Assembly (NCBI GenBank): GCA_024742835.1 | Contig: JANSXS010000065.1 | Location: 22,968-86,967 of the forward strand | Source of the DNA: Paracoccaceae bacterium | Lineage (GTDB): Bacteria; Pseudomonadota; Alphaproteobacteria; Rhodobacterales; Rhodobacteraceae | Reading direction: 5' to 3' | DNA length: 64,000 nt | Part shown: positions 55,886-64,000 of the stretch, in pieces | How the letters are laid out: each line of letters opens with the position of its first letter | Position numbering within the stretch: position 1 is the first letter of the stretch | Translations under genes and position numbers: made by a program | The notes under the pieces: model-generated | Databases searched by the model: none | What the model was told of the DNA's origin: nothing | What the model saw: the letters and a program-made list of their open reading frames with translations, nothing else

Positions 55886-56458
55886 ATGACCAACGACCTG
55901 ATCGCCAAGACCGCAATGGATCGCCGCATGGCCGAGATCATCACGCCCGTGATCGAGGACATGGGATATGAACTCGTGCGCGTGCGTCTGATGGGTGGCA
56001 AGGTCGCGACCCTGCAAGTCATGGCCGACAAGCCCGAGGGCGGGATCGAGGTGGATGATTGCGCCCGGATCTCGACCGCCATCAGCGCGGTTCTGGATGT
56101 CGAGGATCCGATCCTTGACGCCTACACGCTCGAAGTCTCCAGCCCGGGTATCGACCGCCCCCTCACCCGCCTCAAGGATTTCGAGGAATTCGAAGGCTAC
56201 GAGGCCAAGCTGGAAACGAACGACCTCATCGACGGGCGCAAGCGTTTCAAGGGTGTGCTGACCGGCGTCGAGGGGGACGAGGTTCTGATCAATATCGAAG
56301 AAGGCACCGTCGGGCTGCAATTCGACTGGTTGTCCGATGCCAAGCTTGTCCTGACCGACGAGCTTATCCGCGACATGCTGAAGGCGCGCAAGGATGCGGG
56401 CATTCTGAACGAAGACAGCTTCGACGACATCGAGGCCGACGGGCCCCAGGAGGACTAA
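55886..56458 (+). CDS. rimP: Ribosome maturation factor RimP
   Basis: A 190-residue protein needed for 30S subunit assembly. The N-terminal domain starts [38 protein letters not shown], and [26 protein letters not shown] is the conserved SPGxxRPL core. The acidic C-terminus is longer than in E. coli RimP. ATG 55886 is preferred; GTG 55871 lies in the hairpin's T-tract region. It is the first gene of rimP-nusA-ylxR-infB. Confidence 0.93.
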   Translation: MTNDLIAKTAMDRRMAEIITPVIEDMGYELVRVRLMGGKVATLQVMADKPEGGIEVDDCARISTAISAVLDVEDPILDAYTLEVSSPGIDRPLTRLKDFEEFEGYEAKLETNDLIDGRKRFKGVLTGVEGDEVLINIEEGTVGLQFDWLSDAKLVLTDELIRDMLKARKDAGILNEDSFDDIEADGPQED

Positions 56459-56463
56459 AGACA

Positions 56464-58095
56464 ATGGCTATCACCTCTGCGAACCAGCTTGAACTCTTGC
56501 AAACCGCCGAAGCGGTGGCGCGCGAAAAGATGATCGACCCCGGTCTCGTGATCGAGGCCATGGAAGAAAGCCTCGCCCGTGCGGCCAAATCCCGCTACGG
56601 CGCGGAAATGGACATCCGCGTGTCCATCGACCGCAAGACGGGCCGCGCTCATTTCACCCGCGTCCGCACCGTGGTCGAGGAAGAAGAGCTTGAGAATTAT
56701 CAGGCAGAGATGACCGTCGATCAGGCGAAACAGTATCTCGAAGACCCCAAGATCGGTGACACTTTCGTCGAGGAAGTGCCCCCCGTGGACATGGGCCGCA
56801 TCGCCGCCCAATCGGCCAAGCAGGTGATCCTTCAAAAGGTCCGCGAGGCCGAACGCGACCGCCAGTTCGAGGAATTCAAGGACCGCGCCGGCACCATCAT
56901 CAACGGTGTCGTCAAGCGCGAGGAATACGGCAACGTCATCGTCGATGTGGGCCGTGGCGAGGCGATCCTGCGCCGCAATGAAAAAATCGGGCGCGAGGCG
57001 TATCGCCCCAATGACCGTATCCGCTGCTACATCAAGGATGTCCGCCGCGAGGCGCGCGGCCCGCAGATCTTCCTAAGCCGCACCGCGCCCGAATTCATGG
57101 CCGAGCTTTTCAAGATGGAAGTGCCCGAAATCTACGACGGCATCATCGAAATCAAGGCCGTCGCTCGTGATCCCGGCTCCCGCGCAAAGATCGCCGTCAT
57201 CTCCTATGACAGCTCGATCGACCCGGTCGGCGCCTGCGTCGGTATGCGTGGTAGCCGCGTGCAGGCCGTTGTGAACGAGCTGCAAGGCGAAAAGATCGAC
57301 ATCATCCCGTGGAACGAAGATCAGCCGACCTTCCTTGTCAACGCGCTGCAACCCGCCGAGGTCAGCAAGGTGGTGCTTGACGAAGAAGCAGAGCGAATCG
57401 AGGTGGTTGTGCCCGAAGAGCAGCTTTCGCTTGCGATTGGTCGCCGCGGCCAGAACGTGCGCCTTGCGTCGCAACTGACCGGCCTTGATATCGACATCAT
57501 GACCGAGGTCGAGGATAGCGAGCGCCGTCAGAAAGAATTCGAAGAGCGCACGCGTCTCTTCATGGATACGCTCGATCTGGACGAATTCTTTGCCCAGCTT
57601 CTGGTCTCCGAAGGGTTCACCAACCTTGATGAGGTCGCCTATGTCGAGATCGACGAGCTTCTGGTGATCGACGGTGTCGACGAGGACACCGCGAACGAGC
57701 TTCAGGCCCGTGCGCGCGATATTCTCGAAGCACAGACCAAGGCGGCGCTTGAAAAGGCGCGGGAACTGGGTGCCGAGGACAGCCTTATTGAATTTGAGGG
57801 GCTGACACCCCAAATGGCGGTTGCACTGGCCGAGGATGGCGTCAAAACGCTGGAGGATTTCGCGACCTGCGCCGACTGGGAGCTGGCCGGCGGCTGGACC
57901 ACGGTCAATGGCGAGCGGGTCAAGGACGAGGGCCTGCTGGAACCGTTCGAGATTTCGCTCGAAGAAGCGCAGGACATGGTGATGACGGCCCGCGTGATGC
58001 TCGGCTGGGTGGACCCGACGGAACTGCAAGACGACGCCGGGGAAACACAGGCCGCAGACGACGAAGACGACCAGCCACAGGAGGCCGGGGCCTGA
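56464..58095 (+). CDS. nusA: Transcription termination/antitermination protein NusA
   Basis: A 543-residue NusA. The N-terminal RNA polymerase-binding domain (about 1-120) is followed by an S1 domain ([31 protein letters not shown]), two KH domains ([56 protein letters not shown]), and C-terminal acidic repeats rich in [14 protein letters not shown] and [20 protein letters not shown]. It regulates pausing, termination and antitermination. It begins 5 bp after rimP and 25 bp ahead of ylxR. Confidence 0.96.
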   Translation: MAITSANQLELLQTAEAVAREKMIDPGLVIEAMEESLARAAKSRYGAEMDIRVSIDRKTGRAHFTRVRTVVEEEELENYQAEMTVDQAKQYLEDPKIGDTFVEEVPPVDMGRIAAQSAKQVILQKVREAERDRQFEEFKDRAGTIINGVVKREEYGNVIVDVGRGEAILRRNEKIGREAYRPNDRIRCYIKDVRREARGPQIFLSRTAPEFMAELFKMEVPEIYDGIIEIKAVARDPGSRAKIAVISYDSSIDPVGACVGMRGSRVQAVVNELQGEKIDIIPWNEDQPTFLVNALQPAEVSKVVLDEEAERIEVVVPEEQLSLAIGRRGQNVRLASQLTGLDIDIMTEVEDSERRQKEFEERTRLFMDTLDLDEFFAQLLVSEGFTNLDEVAYVEIDELLVIDGVDEDTANELQARARDILEAQTKAALEKARELGAEDSLIEFEGLTPQMAVALAEDGVKTLEDFATCADWELAGGWTTVNGERVKDEGLLEPFEISLEEAQDMVMTARVMLGWVDPTELQDDAGETQAADDEDDQPQEAGA

Positions 58096-58120
58096 TCCTT
58101 CGGGGCGTGGGCTGAACCTG

Positions 58121-58744
58121 ATGGGGCGCGGTGGGCAAACCAACGACCGGGAAGCCGGTCCAGAGCGTAAATGCATCGCCACGGGCGAGGTGCAGCCGAA
58201 ATTCGGATTGATCCGGTTCGGGATCTCGCCCGATGGTCAAGTGGTGCCGGATGTGCTAGAAAAGCTTCCCGGACGCGGCATCTGGGTCAGTGCGGATCGC
58301 GCGGCGATGGAAAAGGCCATGAAAAAGGGTCTTTTCGCGCGCGCGGCTAAACAGGCCGTTCAGGTGCCTGAAAACCTGATCGCAACGGTAGAGGCGCAAT
58401 TGGCGGCCCGTGTCGTCAATCTGATCAGCCTCATGCGCAAGGGCGGACATGCCGTTTCGGGCTATGAGCGGGTCAAGGATTGGCTGGCCAAGGATGAGGC
58501 CGAGGTTCTGATTCAGGCGCATGACGGCTCCGAACGGGGCAAATCGAAGCTCAGCACGCCCTATGGCGGATCCTGGATCGGATGGCTGAGCGCGGATGAA
58601 CTGGGACAGGCCTTCGGGCGGCAAAGCACGATCCACGCGGCACTGGGTGCTGGCGGTTTGTGCCAACGTGTTGTAGAGGAGGCGGCAAGACTTAAAGGCT
58701 TGCGCGTCTCGGACGGGGATAAGCCCCGCCGGAAAGGAAGTTGA
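58121..58744 (+). CDS. ylxR: YlxR (DUF448) RNA-binding protein with L7Ae-like extension
   Basis: A 207-residue protein. The YlxR domain near the N-terminus shows [20 protein letters not shown] and [29 protein letters not shown]. The second half ([28 protein letters not shown]) resembles the ribosomal L7Ae/YlxQ-type RNA-binding fold, so this appears to be a fusion of YlxR and YlxQ, which are separate genes in Bacillus. The function is thought to be RNA-linked, in keeping with its place between nusA and infB. The stop ends 5 bp before the infB ATG. Confidence 0.88.
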   Translation: MGRGGQTNDREAGPERKCIATGEVQPKFGLIRFGISPDGQVVPDVLEKLPGRGIWVSADRAAMEKAMKKGLFARAAKQAVQVPENLIATVEAQLAARVVNLISLMRKGGHAVSGYERVKDWLAKDEAEVLIQAHDGSERGKSKLSTPYGGSWIGWLSADELGQAFGRQSTIHAALGAGGLCQRVVEEAARLKGLRVSDGDKPRRKGS

Positions 58745-58749
58745 ACCAT

Positions 58750-61230
58750 ATGAGCGACAACGACGGAAAGAAAACTCTGGGTGTGCGCAGCGGTCCTCGT
58801 GCGGGGAACGTGAAGCAAAGCTTCAGCCATGGGCGCACCAAGAACGTCGTGGTGGAGACAAAGCGCAAACGGATCGTGAAGCCCAAGCCGGGTGCCGCGC
58901 CGGGTGCAGCCAACAAGACAGTGAACCTACCGGATTCCACGCGCAGGCCGGCTGGCATTTCGGACACCGAAATGGAACGCCGCATGAAAGCCCTGGCCGC
59001 GGCCAAGGAACGTGAGGTCGAAGAAGCCGCCAAGCGCGAAGCCGAGGAAAAAGCCCGCGACGCAGAGCGTCAGCGCCGCCGCGAAGAGGCCGAGGCCAAG
59101 GAACGCGAACAGCGCGAGGCCGAGGAACGCGCCAAAGCCAAGGCCGAGGAAGAGGCCCGCAAAAAGCGCGAGGCCGAAACCGCGACCAAACAAGCCGCGG
59201 CTACGCCCCCGCCTCCCGACGAGCCGGGCGCCAAGCAGGACCGCACCATCAAACAGGCGCCGCGCAAGCCCGAACGCACCGACCGCGACGATAGCAAAAG
59301 TCGTGGCAAGGGCCGTGACGATGGCGGTCGCCGTGGCGGAAAACTGACGCTGAATCAGGCACTTTCCGGTGGCGAAGGCGGTCGTCAGAAATCCATGGCC
59401 GCGATGAAGCGCAAGCAGGAACGCGCCCGGCAAAAGGCCATGGGCGGTGCGCAGGAGCGCGAAAAGGTTGTCCGCGACGTGCAGCTTCCTGAAACCATCG
59501 TTGTCAGCGAACTGGCCAACCGTATGGCCGAACGTGTCGGCGATGTGGTCAAGGCGCTGATGAACAATGGCATGATGGTCACCCAGAACCAGACCGTCGA
59601 CGCCGATACCGCCGAACTCATCATCGAGGAATTCGGTCACAAGGTCGTCCGCGTCAGCGATTCGGATGTCGAGGATGTGATTCACGCAGTTGCGGACAAG
59701 GACGAAGACCTGCAATCGCGCCCCCCCGTGATCACCATCATGGGCCACGTGGACCACGGCAAGACCTCGCTGCTCGACGCGATCCGCGATGCCAAGGTTG
59801 TCGCGGGCGAGGCCGGTGGCATCACCCAGCATATCGGCGCCTATCAGGTCACAACCGCGAGCGGCGCCAAGTTGTCGTTCCTCGACACGCCCGGACACGC
59901 GGCGTTTACCTCCATGCGCTCCCGGGGCGCGCAGGTGACGGATATCGTGGTGCTCGTCGTCGCGGCGGATGATTCGGTCATGCCCCAGACGGTCGAGGCG
60001 ATCAATCACGCCAAGGCCGCACAGGTGCCCATGATCGTGGCCATCAACAAGATCGACAAGCCCGAGGCGAATCCCGACAAGGTTCGCACCGGCCTTCTGC
60101 AACACGAGGTTGTCGTCGAGGCGATGTCCGGCGATGTGCAGGATGTCGAAGTGTCCGCCCAGACGGGTCAGGGGCTCGATGAACTGCTTGAAGCCATCGC
60201 GCTTCAGGCCGAAATCCTGGAGCTCAAGGCCAACCCCGACCGCGCCGCCGAAGGTGCCGTGATCGAGGCGCAGCTTGACGTCGGCCGTGGCCCTGTCGCC
60301 ACCGTCCTCGTCCAGCGCGGCACGCTCCGTCAGGGCGATATCTTTGTCGTGGGCGAACAATACGGCAAGGTCCGCGCGCTCATGAACGACCGTGGCGAGC
60401 GCGTCAAAGAGGCCGGGCCGTCTGTCCCGGTCGAGGTGCTCGGTCTCAACGGCACGCCAGAGGCGGGCGATGTTCTCAACGTTGTCAGCACCGAAGCGCA
60501 AGCGCGTGAAATCGCCGAATACCGCTCCAAGGCCGCCAAGGAACGGCGTGCCGCGGCGGGTGCAGGCACCTCGCTCGAACAGCTTCTCGCGCAGGCGAAA
60601 GAGACCGAAAACCTCAAGGAACTGCCCATTCTCGTCAAGGCAGACGTGCAGGGTTCCGCCGAGGCGATCGTGCAGGCGATGGAAAAGATCGGCAACGAAG
60701 AGGTCCGCGTCCGCGTGCTGCATTCGGGCGTCGGTGCCATCACCGAATCCGATATCGGCCTGGCCGAGGCATCGGGCGCGCCCGTGTTCGGCTTCAACGT
60801 CCGCGCCAACGCCCCCGCCCGCCAAAGCGCCAACCAGAAGGGCGTCGAGATCCGCTATTACTCGGTGATCTACGACCTTGTGGATGTTGTCAATGCAGCG
60901 GCAAGCGGCCTTCTGGGCACCGAGATCCGCGTAAACTTCATCGGTTACGCCAAGATCAAAGAGGTCTTCAAGGTCACCGGCGTCGGCAAGGTCGCCGGCT
61001 GTCTGGTCACCGAAGGCGTCGCGCGCCGCTCCGCCGGTGTGCGCCTGTTGCGCGACGACGTGGTGATCCACGAAGGCACGCTGAAAACGCTCAAACGCTT
61101 CAAGGACGAGGTTGCCGAAGTGCAATCCGGCCAGGAATGCGGCATGGCCTTCGAGAGCTACGACGACATCCGCGAAGGCGACGTCATCGAGATCTTCGAG
61201 CGTGAGGAAGTTGAGCGTAATCTGGCCTGA
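58750..61230 (+). CDS. infB: Translation initiation factor IF-2
   Basis: An 826-residue IF-2. The N-terminal 250 residues are a highly charged, repetitive EAR-rich segment (alanine-glutamate-arginine-lysine), typical of long alphaproteobacterial IF-2. The GTPase domain has G1 GHVDHGKT at 332-339, DTPGHAAF and NKIDKP. Domains II-IV follow, ending [17 protein letters not shown]. It places initiator tRNA on the 30S subunit. ATG 58750 is chosen over TTG 58741, as AAGGAAG precedes it with about 9-nt spacing. A terminator follows 30 bp downstream. Confidence 0.96.
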   Translation: MSDNDGKKTLGVRSGPRAGNVKQSFSHGRTKNVVVETKRKRIVKPKPGAAPGAANKTVNLPDSTRRPAGISDTEMERRMKALAAAKEREVEEAAKREAEEKARDAERQRRREEAEAKEREQREAEERAKAKAEEEARKKREAETATKQAAATPPPPDEPGAKQDRTIKQAPRKPERTDRDDSKSRGKGRDDGGRRGGKLTLNQALSGGEGGRQKSMAAMKRKQERARQKAMGGAQEREKVVRDVQLPETIVVSELANRMAERVGDVVKALMNNGMMVTQNQTVDADTAELIIEEFGHKVVRVSDSDVEDVIHAVADKDEDLQSRPPVITIMGHVDHGKTSLLDAIRDAKVVAGEAGGITQHIGAYQVTTASGAKLSFLDTPGHAAFTSMRSRGAQVTDIVVLVVAADDSVMPQTVEAINHAKAAQVPMIVAINKIDKPEANPDKVRTGLLQHEVVVEAMSGDVQDVEVSAQTGQGLDELLEAIALQAEILELKANPDRAAEGAVIEAQLDVGRGPVATVLVQRGTLRQGDIFVVGEQYGKVRALMNDRGERVKEAGPSVPVEVLGLNGTPEAGDVLNVVSTEAQAREIAEYRSKAAKERRAAAGAGTSLEQLLAQAKETENLKELPILVKADVQGSAEAIVQAMEKIGNEEVRVRVLHSGVGAITESDIGLAEASGAPVFGFNVRANAPARQSANQKGVEIRYYSVIYDLVDVVNAAASGLLGTEIRVNFIGYAKIKEVFKVTGVGKVAGCLVTEGVARRSAGVRLLRDDVVIHEGTLKTLKRFKDEVAEVQSGQECGMAFESYDDIREGDVIEIFEREEVERNLA

Positions 61231-61259
61231 TGAGGTTGGGTTTTGGAGAGTTAGGGAGA

Positions 61260-61285
61260 GGGCCGGTTTTGACCGGCCCTTTTTG
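61260..61285 (+). terminator. infB: Intrinsic terminator after infB
   Basis: GGGCCGGT (61260-61267), loop TTTG, ACCGGCCC (61272-61279), then a T run (61280-61284) ending the rimP-infB operon. This also marks the left border of the AT-rich island. Confidence 0.92.
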
Positions 61286-61313
61286 TTAAGTGAAAAAGTT
61301 AAGTTTCTAAGGG

Positions 61314-61811
61314 CTAAATGTTGTTAAGGACGTATGATTTGAATTCATTAAGGCGTTTTGAGAGAAGCCGATATTGGTTTTTTGTCCATGACGGCGCATT
61401 TACTGTAATCTGGGCTCTTTGATGTGCTGCAAGATCTGAATGCGCAAGCGCACACCTTAACTTCCAAAGATCGCCCAATGTACTGCGGAGCGAATCTAAG
61501 TCTCCTGGATGAACTTCTTCGTATTTATTTTCCAAAATTCTAAACTTGTGTTCTCCCAAAACAGAGCAAAGCATTGGACGGAGGTGCTTAGTATAATGAA
61601 AACCAAATGTTGAGTTAATAACATTTGCTTCCACCCAGACTTCATCTGCAAGAGTAACCATGTTCACATCACGAATAAAGTCATCCATCCATTCTTCTAA
61701 CCAACCACAAAATTCTATTAAGGCAAGTTTTGCTAAAAGCTTTGGCCGCTCTTGACCGGTAGCTGGTTCTTTAAACCAGTTTTCAATCTCAGTGAGTGTG
61801 TCTGCAACCAT
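61314..61811 (-). CDS. HEPN-like protein, partner of DUF262 protein
   Basis: A 165-residue predominantly helical protein. Near its C-terminus, KLRCALAHSD holds the R119-x4-H124 (RxxxxH) motif of HEPN ribonucleases and toxins; the helix-rich N-terminal part (LLAKLALIEFCGWLEEWMDDFI) also fits. I do not recognise a more precise family; it resembles the HEPN-like proteins reported next to DUF262 genes (MAE_28990/MAE_18760 type). HEPN toxins cleave RNA, but this activity is inferred here. The ATG is 2 bp from the stop of the DUF262 gene, so the two are probably co-translated. Codon use and base composition are far more AT-rich than in infB. Confidence 0.7.
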   Translation of the reverse strand: MVADTLTEIENWFKEPATGQERPKLLAKLALIEFCGWLEEWMDDFIRDVNMVTLADEVWVEANVINSTFGFHYTKHLRPMLCSVLGEHKFRILENKYEEVHPGDLDSLRSTLGDLWKLRCALAHSDLAAHQRAQITVNAPSWTKNQYRLLSKRLNEFKSYVLNNI

Positions 61812-61813
61812 TT

Positions 61814-62947
61814 TTATATCTTTGAAAAAACATTTATTGCAGTTTCGAGCCTAGTTTTCACATTGCCCTCTGATGCAATCGCGTATCTAGCTGCTTCGGA
61901 GAACGAAGGCTCCCGCATCATGTTTATAAACATGCTTTCAAGATCCTCTTTTGAAGCATCAGACACTCTATTAAGGTTTGAAAGAATTCCCACAAGAGTT
62001 GCCTCAATAAAGGTCATTGAAATCTTGCCGCGATCCTCACCACCTAAAGCGTGAAGCGCTAGACTACTTGCAGCAGCCAGACGGTTTTCTATTTGACAAA
62101 TATGCTCATCTTCGAGTGCTACTCTGTCATGCATGAATCTATTGAGGAACTTAGCAAGATTTCCATCATAATTTGCCCAATTTTCTGTGAAAGCCAAAGC
62201 GCGAAGCAAAAGCTCAACAGAACGAAATCGGCCAGGAGAACCCCAGATACGTCTTTTAACCTTTATCCAGTCTGGATTCGTAGAGTCAAAGTTTTTCAGG
62301 CTAGTATTGAAACTACCTGTATAAATACAGTTCCTAATTTCCTGGTTATTCAAACGAACACCACCAGAGTTCAGGCGATGAAAAATCGTAAAAAGATATT
62401 GCATGTGAGTTGGCTGTGAGTAATCGCAGCGAAGAACAGTTATTGGAATGGAAACATCTTGTACTGTTGTATAAAGTCGATGCTGTGCGTTATCACCGTG
62501 TTTGAGATCAATGTTGCGAGTACCTCGAAGTAAAGGATGGATATCTTCGAGGCTTTTAAGTCTCCAAGGACTGTCAGATAAAAATGCTATAATAGAGCTC
62601 ATTCTCTGTAAGCCATCAATGACTTTCCAGCTCTGGGTTTTGTAATCTAGACTAAAGCACATACTTGGGATTGGAAGTTGTTTCACGAGTGAGTCGATGA
62701 ATCTGCTTTGGTCGTTTGGTTTCCAAACAATCTCACGCTGAAAATCTGGCTGTATGTCAAGCTTATTAGTCTCAAATAGGCGGAATAGATCAGCACATGA
62801 TCGAAGCTCATTATAAGAAACAATATCGACTGGCGGTACTGGTTCTGCGCCCTCAGCCTCTTCAAGTGTATGCCTATACTCATCCTCAGCTTTTTTATCT
62901 AGCTGTAGCGAAACGGTTTCCCCAACATCGGTCACGGCTAACTCCAT
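61814..62947 (-). CDS. DUF262 (GmrS/ParB-like) protein without HNH tail
   Basis: A 377-residue protein. IQPDFQREIVWKPNDQSRFIDSL (Q66-P67-D68-F69-Q70-R71) and WKVIDGLQRMSSIIAFL (D111-G112-L113-Q114-R115) match the DUF262 core; the usual third motif DGQQR reads DGLQR. FHRLNSGGVRLNNQEIRN (residues 189-206) is the typical F-x-R-x-N-x-GG-x-L-x-x-E-x-R block. No C-terminal DUF1524 HNH motif is present, unlike GmrD-fused or BrxU-type proteins, and the remaining part is helical. DUF262 domains bind and hydrolyse nucleotides in type IV restriction and related defence. It is first in the operon with the HEPN gene. The start (62947) has no clear ribosome binding site; other starts are possible. Base composition is about 30-45% G+C in sampled rows, against 75% in infB. 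Confidence 0.82.
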   Translation of the reverse strand: MELAVTDVGETVSLQLDKKAEDEYRHTLEEAEGAEPVPPVDIVSYNELRSCADLFRLFETNKLDIQPDFQREIVWKPNDQSRFIDSLVKQLPIPSMCFSLDYKTQSWKVIDGLQRMSSIIAFLSDSPWRLKSLEDIHPLLRGTRNIDLKHGDNAQHRLYTTVQDVSIPITVLRCDYSQPTHMQYLFTIFHRLNSGGVRLNNQEIRNCIYTGSFNTSLKNFDSTNPDWIKVKRRIWGSPGRFRSVELLLRALAFTENWANYDGNLAKFLNRFMHDRVALEDEHICQIENRLAAASSLALHALGGEDRGKISMTFIEATLVGILSNLNRVSDASKEDLESMFINMMREPSFSEAARYAIASEGNVKTRLETAINVFSKI

Positions 62948-63095
62948 CGGTAGTATCGCGTGCTAGTGTCTACTGCTTTAGTCTAGTTTTCAAGCTGCAA
63001 CATTTGGTTGAGTAGATGGTATTTGGCAACCGATTTTGTGAACTGATATTTAAGTCTTTGATACTAGGAAACTAGTCGGACTGTTGGGAGAAAAA

Positions 63096-63148
63096 TTTTG
63101 TACAAAACCGACTCCTTCCCCCAAAAACCTGCTCCATTTTGTACAAAA
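63096..63148. repeat. Two TTTTGTACAAAA palindromes upstream of the DUF262-HEPN cassette
   Basis: The 12-bp palindrome TTTTGTACAAAA occurs at 63096-63107 and again at 63137-63148, 41 bp apart (close to four helical turns). Both lie in the 219-bp gap between the mutT stop and the DUF262 start, about 150-200 bp upstream of the latter. They are possible operator sites. They could also be related to mutT or be a junction signature; no repressor gene is next to them. Confidence 0.6.
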
Positions 63149-63166
63149 CGCCCCCCGAACCCCCGA

Positions 63167-63565
63167 TCACAACCAATCCCGCAGGATCGGGATCAGGGGG
63201 ATGTCCGCCGGGGGCATGGGGTAGTCCTTGAGGTTTCCGGGCCGCACCCATTTAAGCGCCTGCCCCTCCTGCCCCTGCGGGATTCCCGCCCATTTCCGGC
63301 AGGCGAATAGCGGCATCAACAGGTGGAAATCCTCATACCCGTGGCTGGCGAAGGTCAGCGGCGCAAGGCAGCTTTCCCAGGTGTCGATCCCCAGCTCCTC
63401 GTGCAATTCGCGGATCAGCGCCGCCTCTGGCGCCTCCCCCGGTTCGACCTTCCCGCCGGGGAATTCCCACAATCCTTCCATGGACTTACCGGGTGGCCGC
63501 TGTGCCAGAAGCACCCGCCCCTCCACGTCGATCAGCGCCACGGCAGAGACCAGAACGACCTTCAC
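63167..63565 (-). CDS. mutT: MutT-type 8-oxo-dGTP pyrophosphatase
   Basis: A 132-residue Nudix protein. The start (M)[12 protein letters not shown] is followed by [42 protein letters not shown], which contains the Nudix box GX5EX7REUXEEXGU and the MutT-type WEFPGGK. It sanitises oxidised dGTP. The GTG start at 63565 overlaps the argJ stop (GTGA), giving a 4-bp junction and the standard length of 132. Confidence 0.92.
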   Translation of the reverse strand: MKVVLVSAVALIDVEGRVLLAQRPPGKSMEGLWEFPGGKVEPGEAPEAALIRELHEELGIDTWESCLAPLTFASHGYEDFHLLMPLFACRKWAGIPQGQEGQALKWVRPGNLKDYPMPPADIPLIPILRDWL

Positions 63566-64000
63566 GACCGGTAATCCGCGTTGATCGAGATATACCCGTG
63601 CGTCAGGTCGCAGGTCCACACCTTGGCCGTCCCCCCGCCAAGGCCAAGATCCACATGAATCACGATTGTCTCGCCCTTCATATAGGCCGCGCCGTCCTCT
63701 TCCCGGTAATCGGGGTTGCGCCAGCCCTTTTCGGCCAATAAAATGTCGCCAAACCAGATACTTAGGCTATCACGATCCGCCGGCGCACCCGATTTGCCCA
63801 CCGCCATCACGACCCGCCCCCAATTGGGGTCCTCCCCCGCGATCGCGGTCTTGACCAGCGGCGAGTTGGCAATGCTAAGTGCATGAATTCGCGCGTCTTT
63901 ATCCGATGACGCCCCCGTCACCGACACCTCCACGAACTTGGTCGCGCCCTCACCATCGCGCACCACCTGATGCGCAAGGTCCAGCATGACGGTGCGCAGC
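63562..64000 (-). CDS. argJ: Arginine biosynthesis bifunctional protein ArgJ (C-terminal part)
   Basis: The frame is open to the right edge, so only the C-terminal ~145 residues are visible; the N-terminus, including the self-cleavage site, lies beyond 64000. [44 protein letters not shown] and [10 protein letters not shown] are typical of the ArgJ beta chain. The enzyme transfers the acetyl group from acetylornithine to glutamate, and in some species uses acetyl-CoA. It is upstream of and overlaps mutT by 4 bp. Confidence 0.95.
   Translation of the reverse strand, partial: LRTVMLDLAHQVVRDGEGATKFVEVSVTGASSDKDARIHALSIANSPLVKTAIAGEDPNWGRVVMAVGKSGAPADRDSLSIWFGDILLAEKGWRNPDYREEDGAAYMKGETIVIHVDLGLGGGTAKVWTCDLTHGYISINADYRS

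Noticed and set aside
57073..58182. 369-codon minus-strand frame antisense to nusA
   Set aside because: Antisense to a highly conserved gene, with no recognisable domain.
58927..61125. 732-codon minus-strand frame antisense to infB
   Set aside because: It mirrors a real, strongly conserved gene and shows low-complexity composition from the opposite strand; no motif or ribosome binding site.
1..64000. CRISPR array, integrase, transposase, rRNA operon or prophage
   Set aside because: No repeats with regular spacers, no mobility-protein motifs and no rRNA-like sequence were seen in any part of the window.

Overview
The window is a gene-dense stretch of an alphaproteobacterial chromosome, almost certainly from the Rhodobacteraceae (Roseobacter group). 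The evidence is the gene order tsaE-amgK-murU-addB-addA-trxA, hslV-membrane protein-hslU, the block Smr/mltA/Tim44-like/fxsA/secB/dnaQ/coaE/aroE/maf, the block hemJ/rho/mnmE/mnmG/rsmG/parA/parB, and the family-level character of the proteins (for example Hsp33, AddAB instead of RecBCD, an HWE-type kinase). Coding G+C is high, falls near 22-29 kb, and falls sharply in one small island at 61.3-62.95 kb. No rRNA, tRNA, CRISPR array, integrase or transposase was seen.

Layout: 0-9.6 kb, a truncated PAS protein, tRNA modification (tsaE), cell-wall sugar salvage (amgK-murU) and double-strand-break repair (addBA). 9.7-13.1 kb, thioredoxin and the HslVU protease. 13.1-17.8 kb, a PAS-HWE kinase, an MFS transporter, and a minus-strand set of Tim44-like protein, MltA and Smr protein. 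17.9-21.6 kb, fxsA and secB, then minus-strand dnaQ-coaE-aroE-maf. Between maf and hemJ lies a 0.4-kb AT-rich gap where transcription turns outward on both sides. It carries several near-consensus DnaA boxes and is the best candidate for the chromosomal origin of replication. To its right come hemJ, rho, mnmE, mnmG, rsmG, parA and parB. Two perfect 16-bp parS palindromes sit at the starts of mnmG and rsmG, so this looks like the origin/centromere region.

29.4-33.6 kb holds hemW-rdgB-rph on the minus strand, divergent from hrcA-grpE, which has a sigma-32-like promoter. 33.7-39.2 kb holds mutS, argG and ilvA. 39.2-41.4 kb is a small signalling cluster (Hpt protein, receiver-PP2C phosphatase) and a Nudix gene. 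41.5-47.3 kb is a co-directional run of hslO, a CoA-pyrophosphatase-like Nudix gene, cca, an ABC exporter and a TrmA-family RNA methyltransferase. 47.4-49.6 kb is an envelope cluster with two L,D-transpeptidases, a CAP-domain lipoprotein and a small secreted/membrane peptide. 49.7-55.7 kb has hemH, an NDUFAF5-like methyltransferase, comF-grxC-nitrilase-marR, ubiG and a proline iminopeptidase. 55.9-61.2 kb is the rimP-nusA-ylxR-infB operon behind a structured leader.

The most unusual part is the AT-rich two-gene cassette at 61.3-62.95 kb. It encodes a DUF262 (GmrS/ParB-like) protein lacking the usual HNH nuclease tail, followed 2 bp later by a small HEPN-like protein with an RxxxxH motif. It lies between infB and mutT-argJ with no mobility genes, and I interpret it as a candidate defence or toxin-type system. 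The window ends inside argJ.
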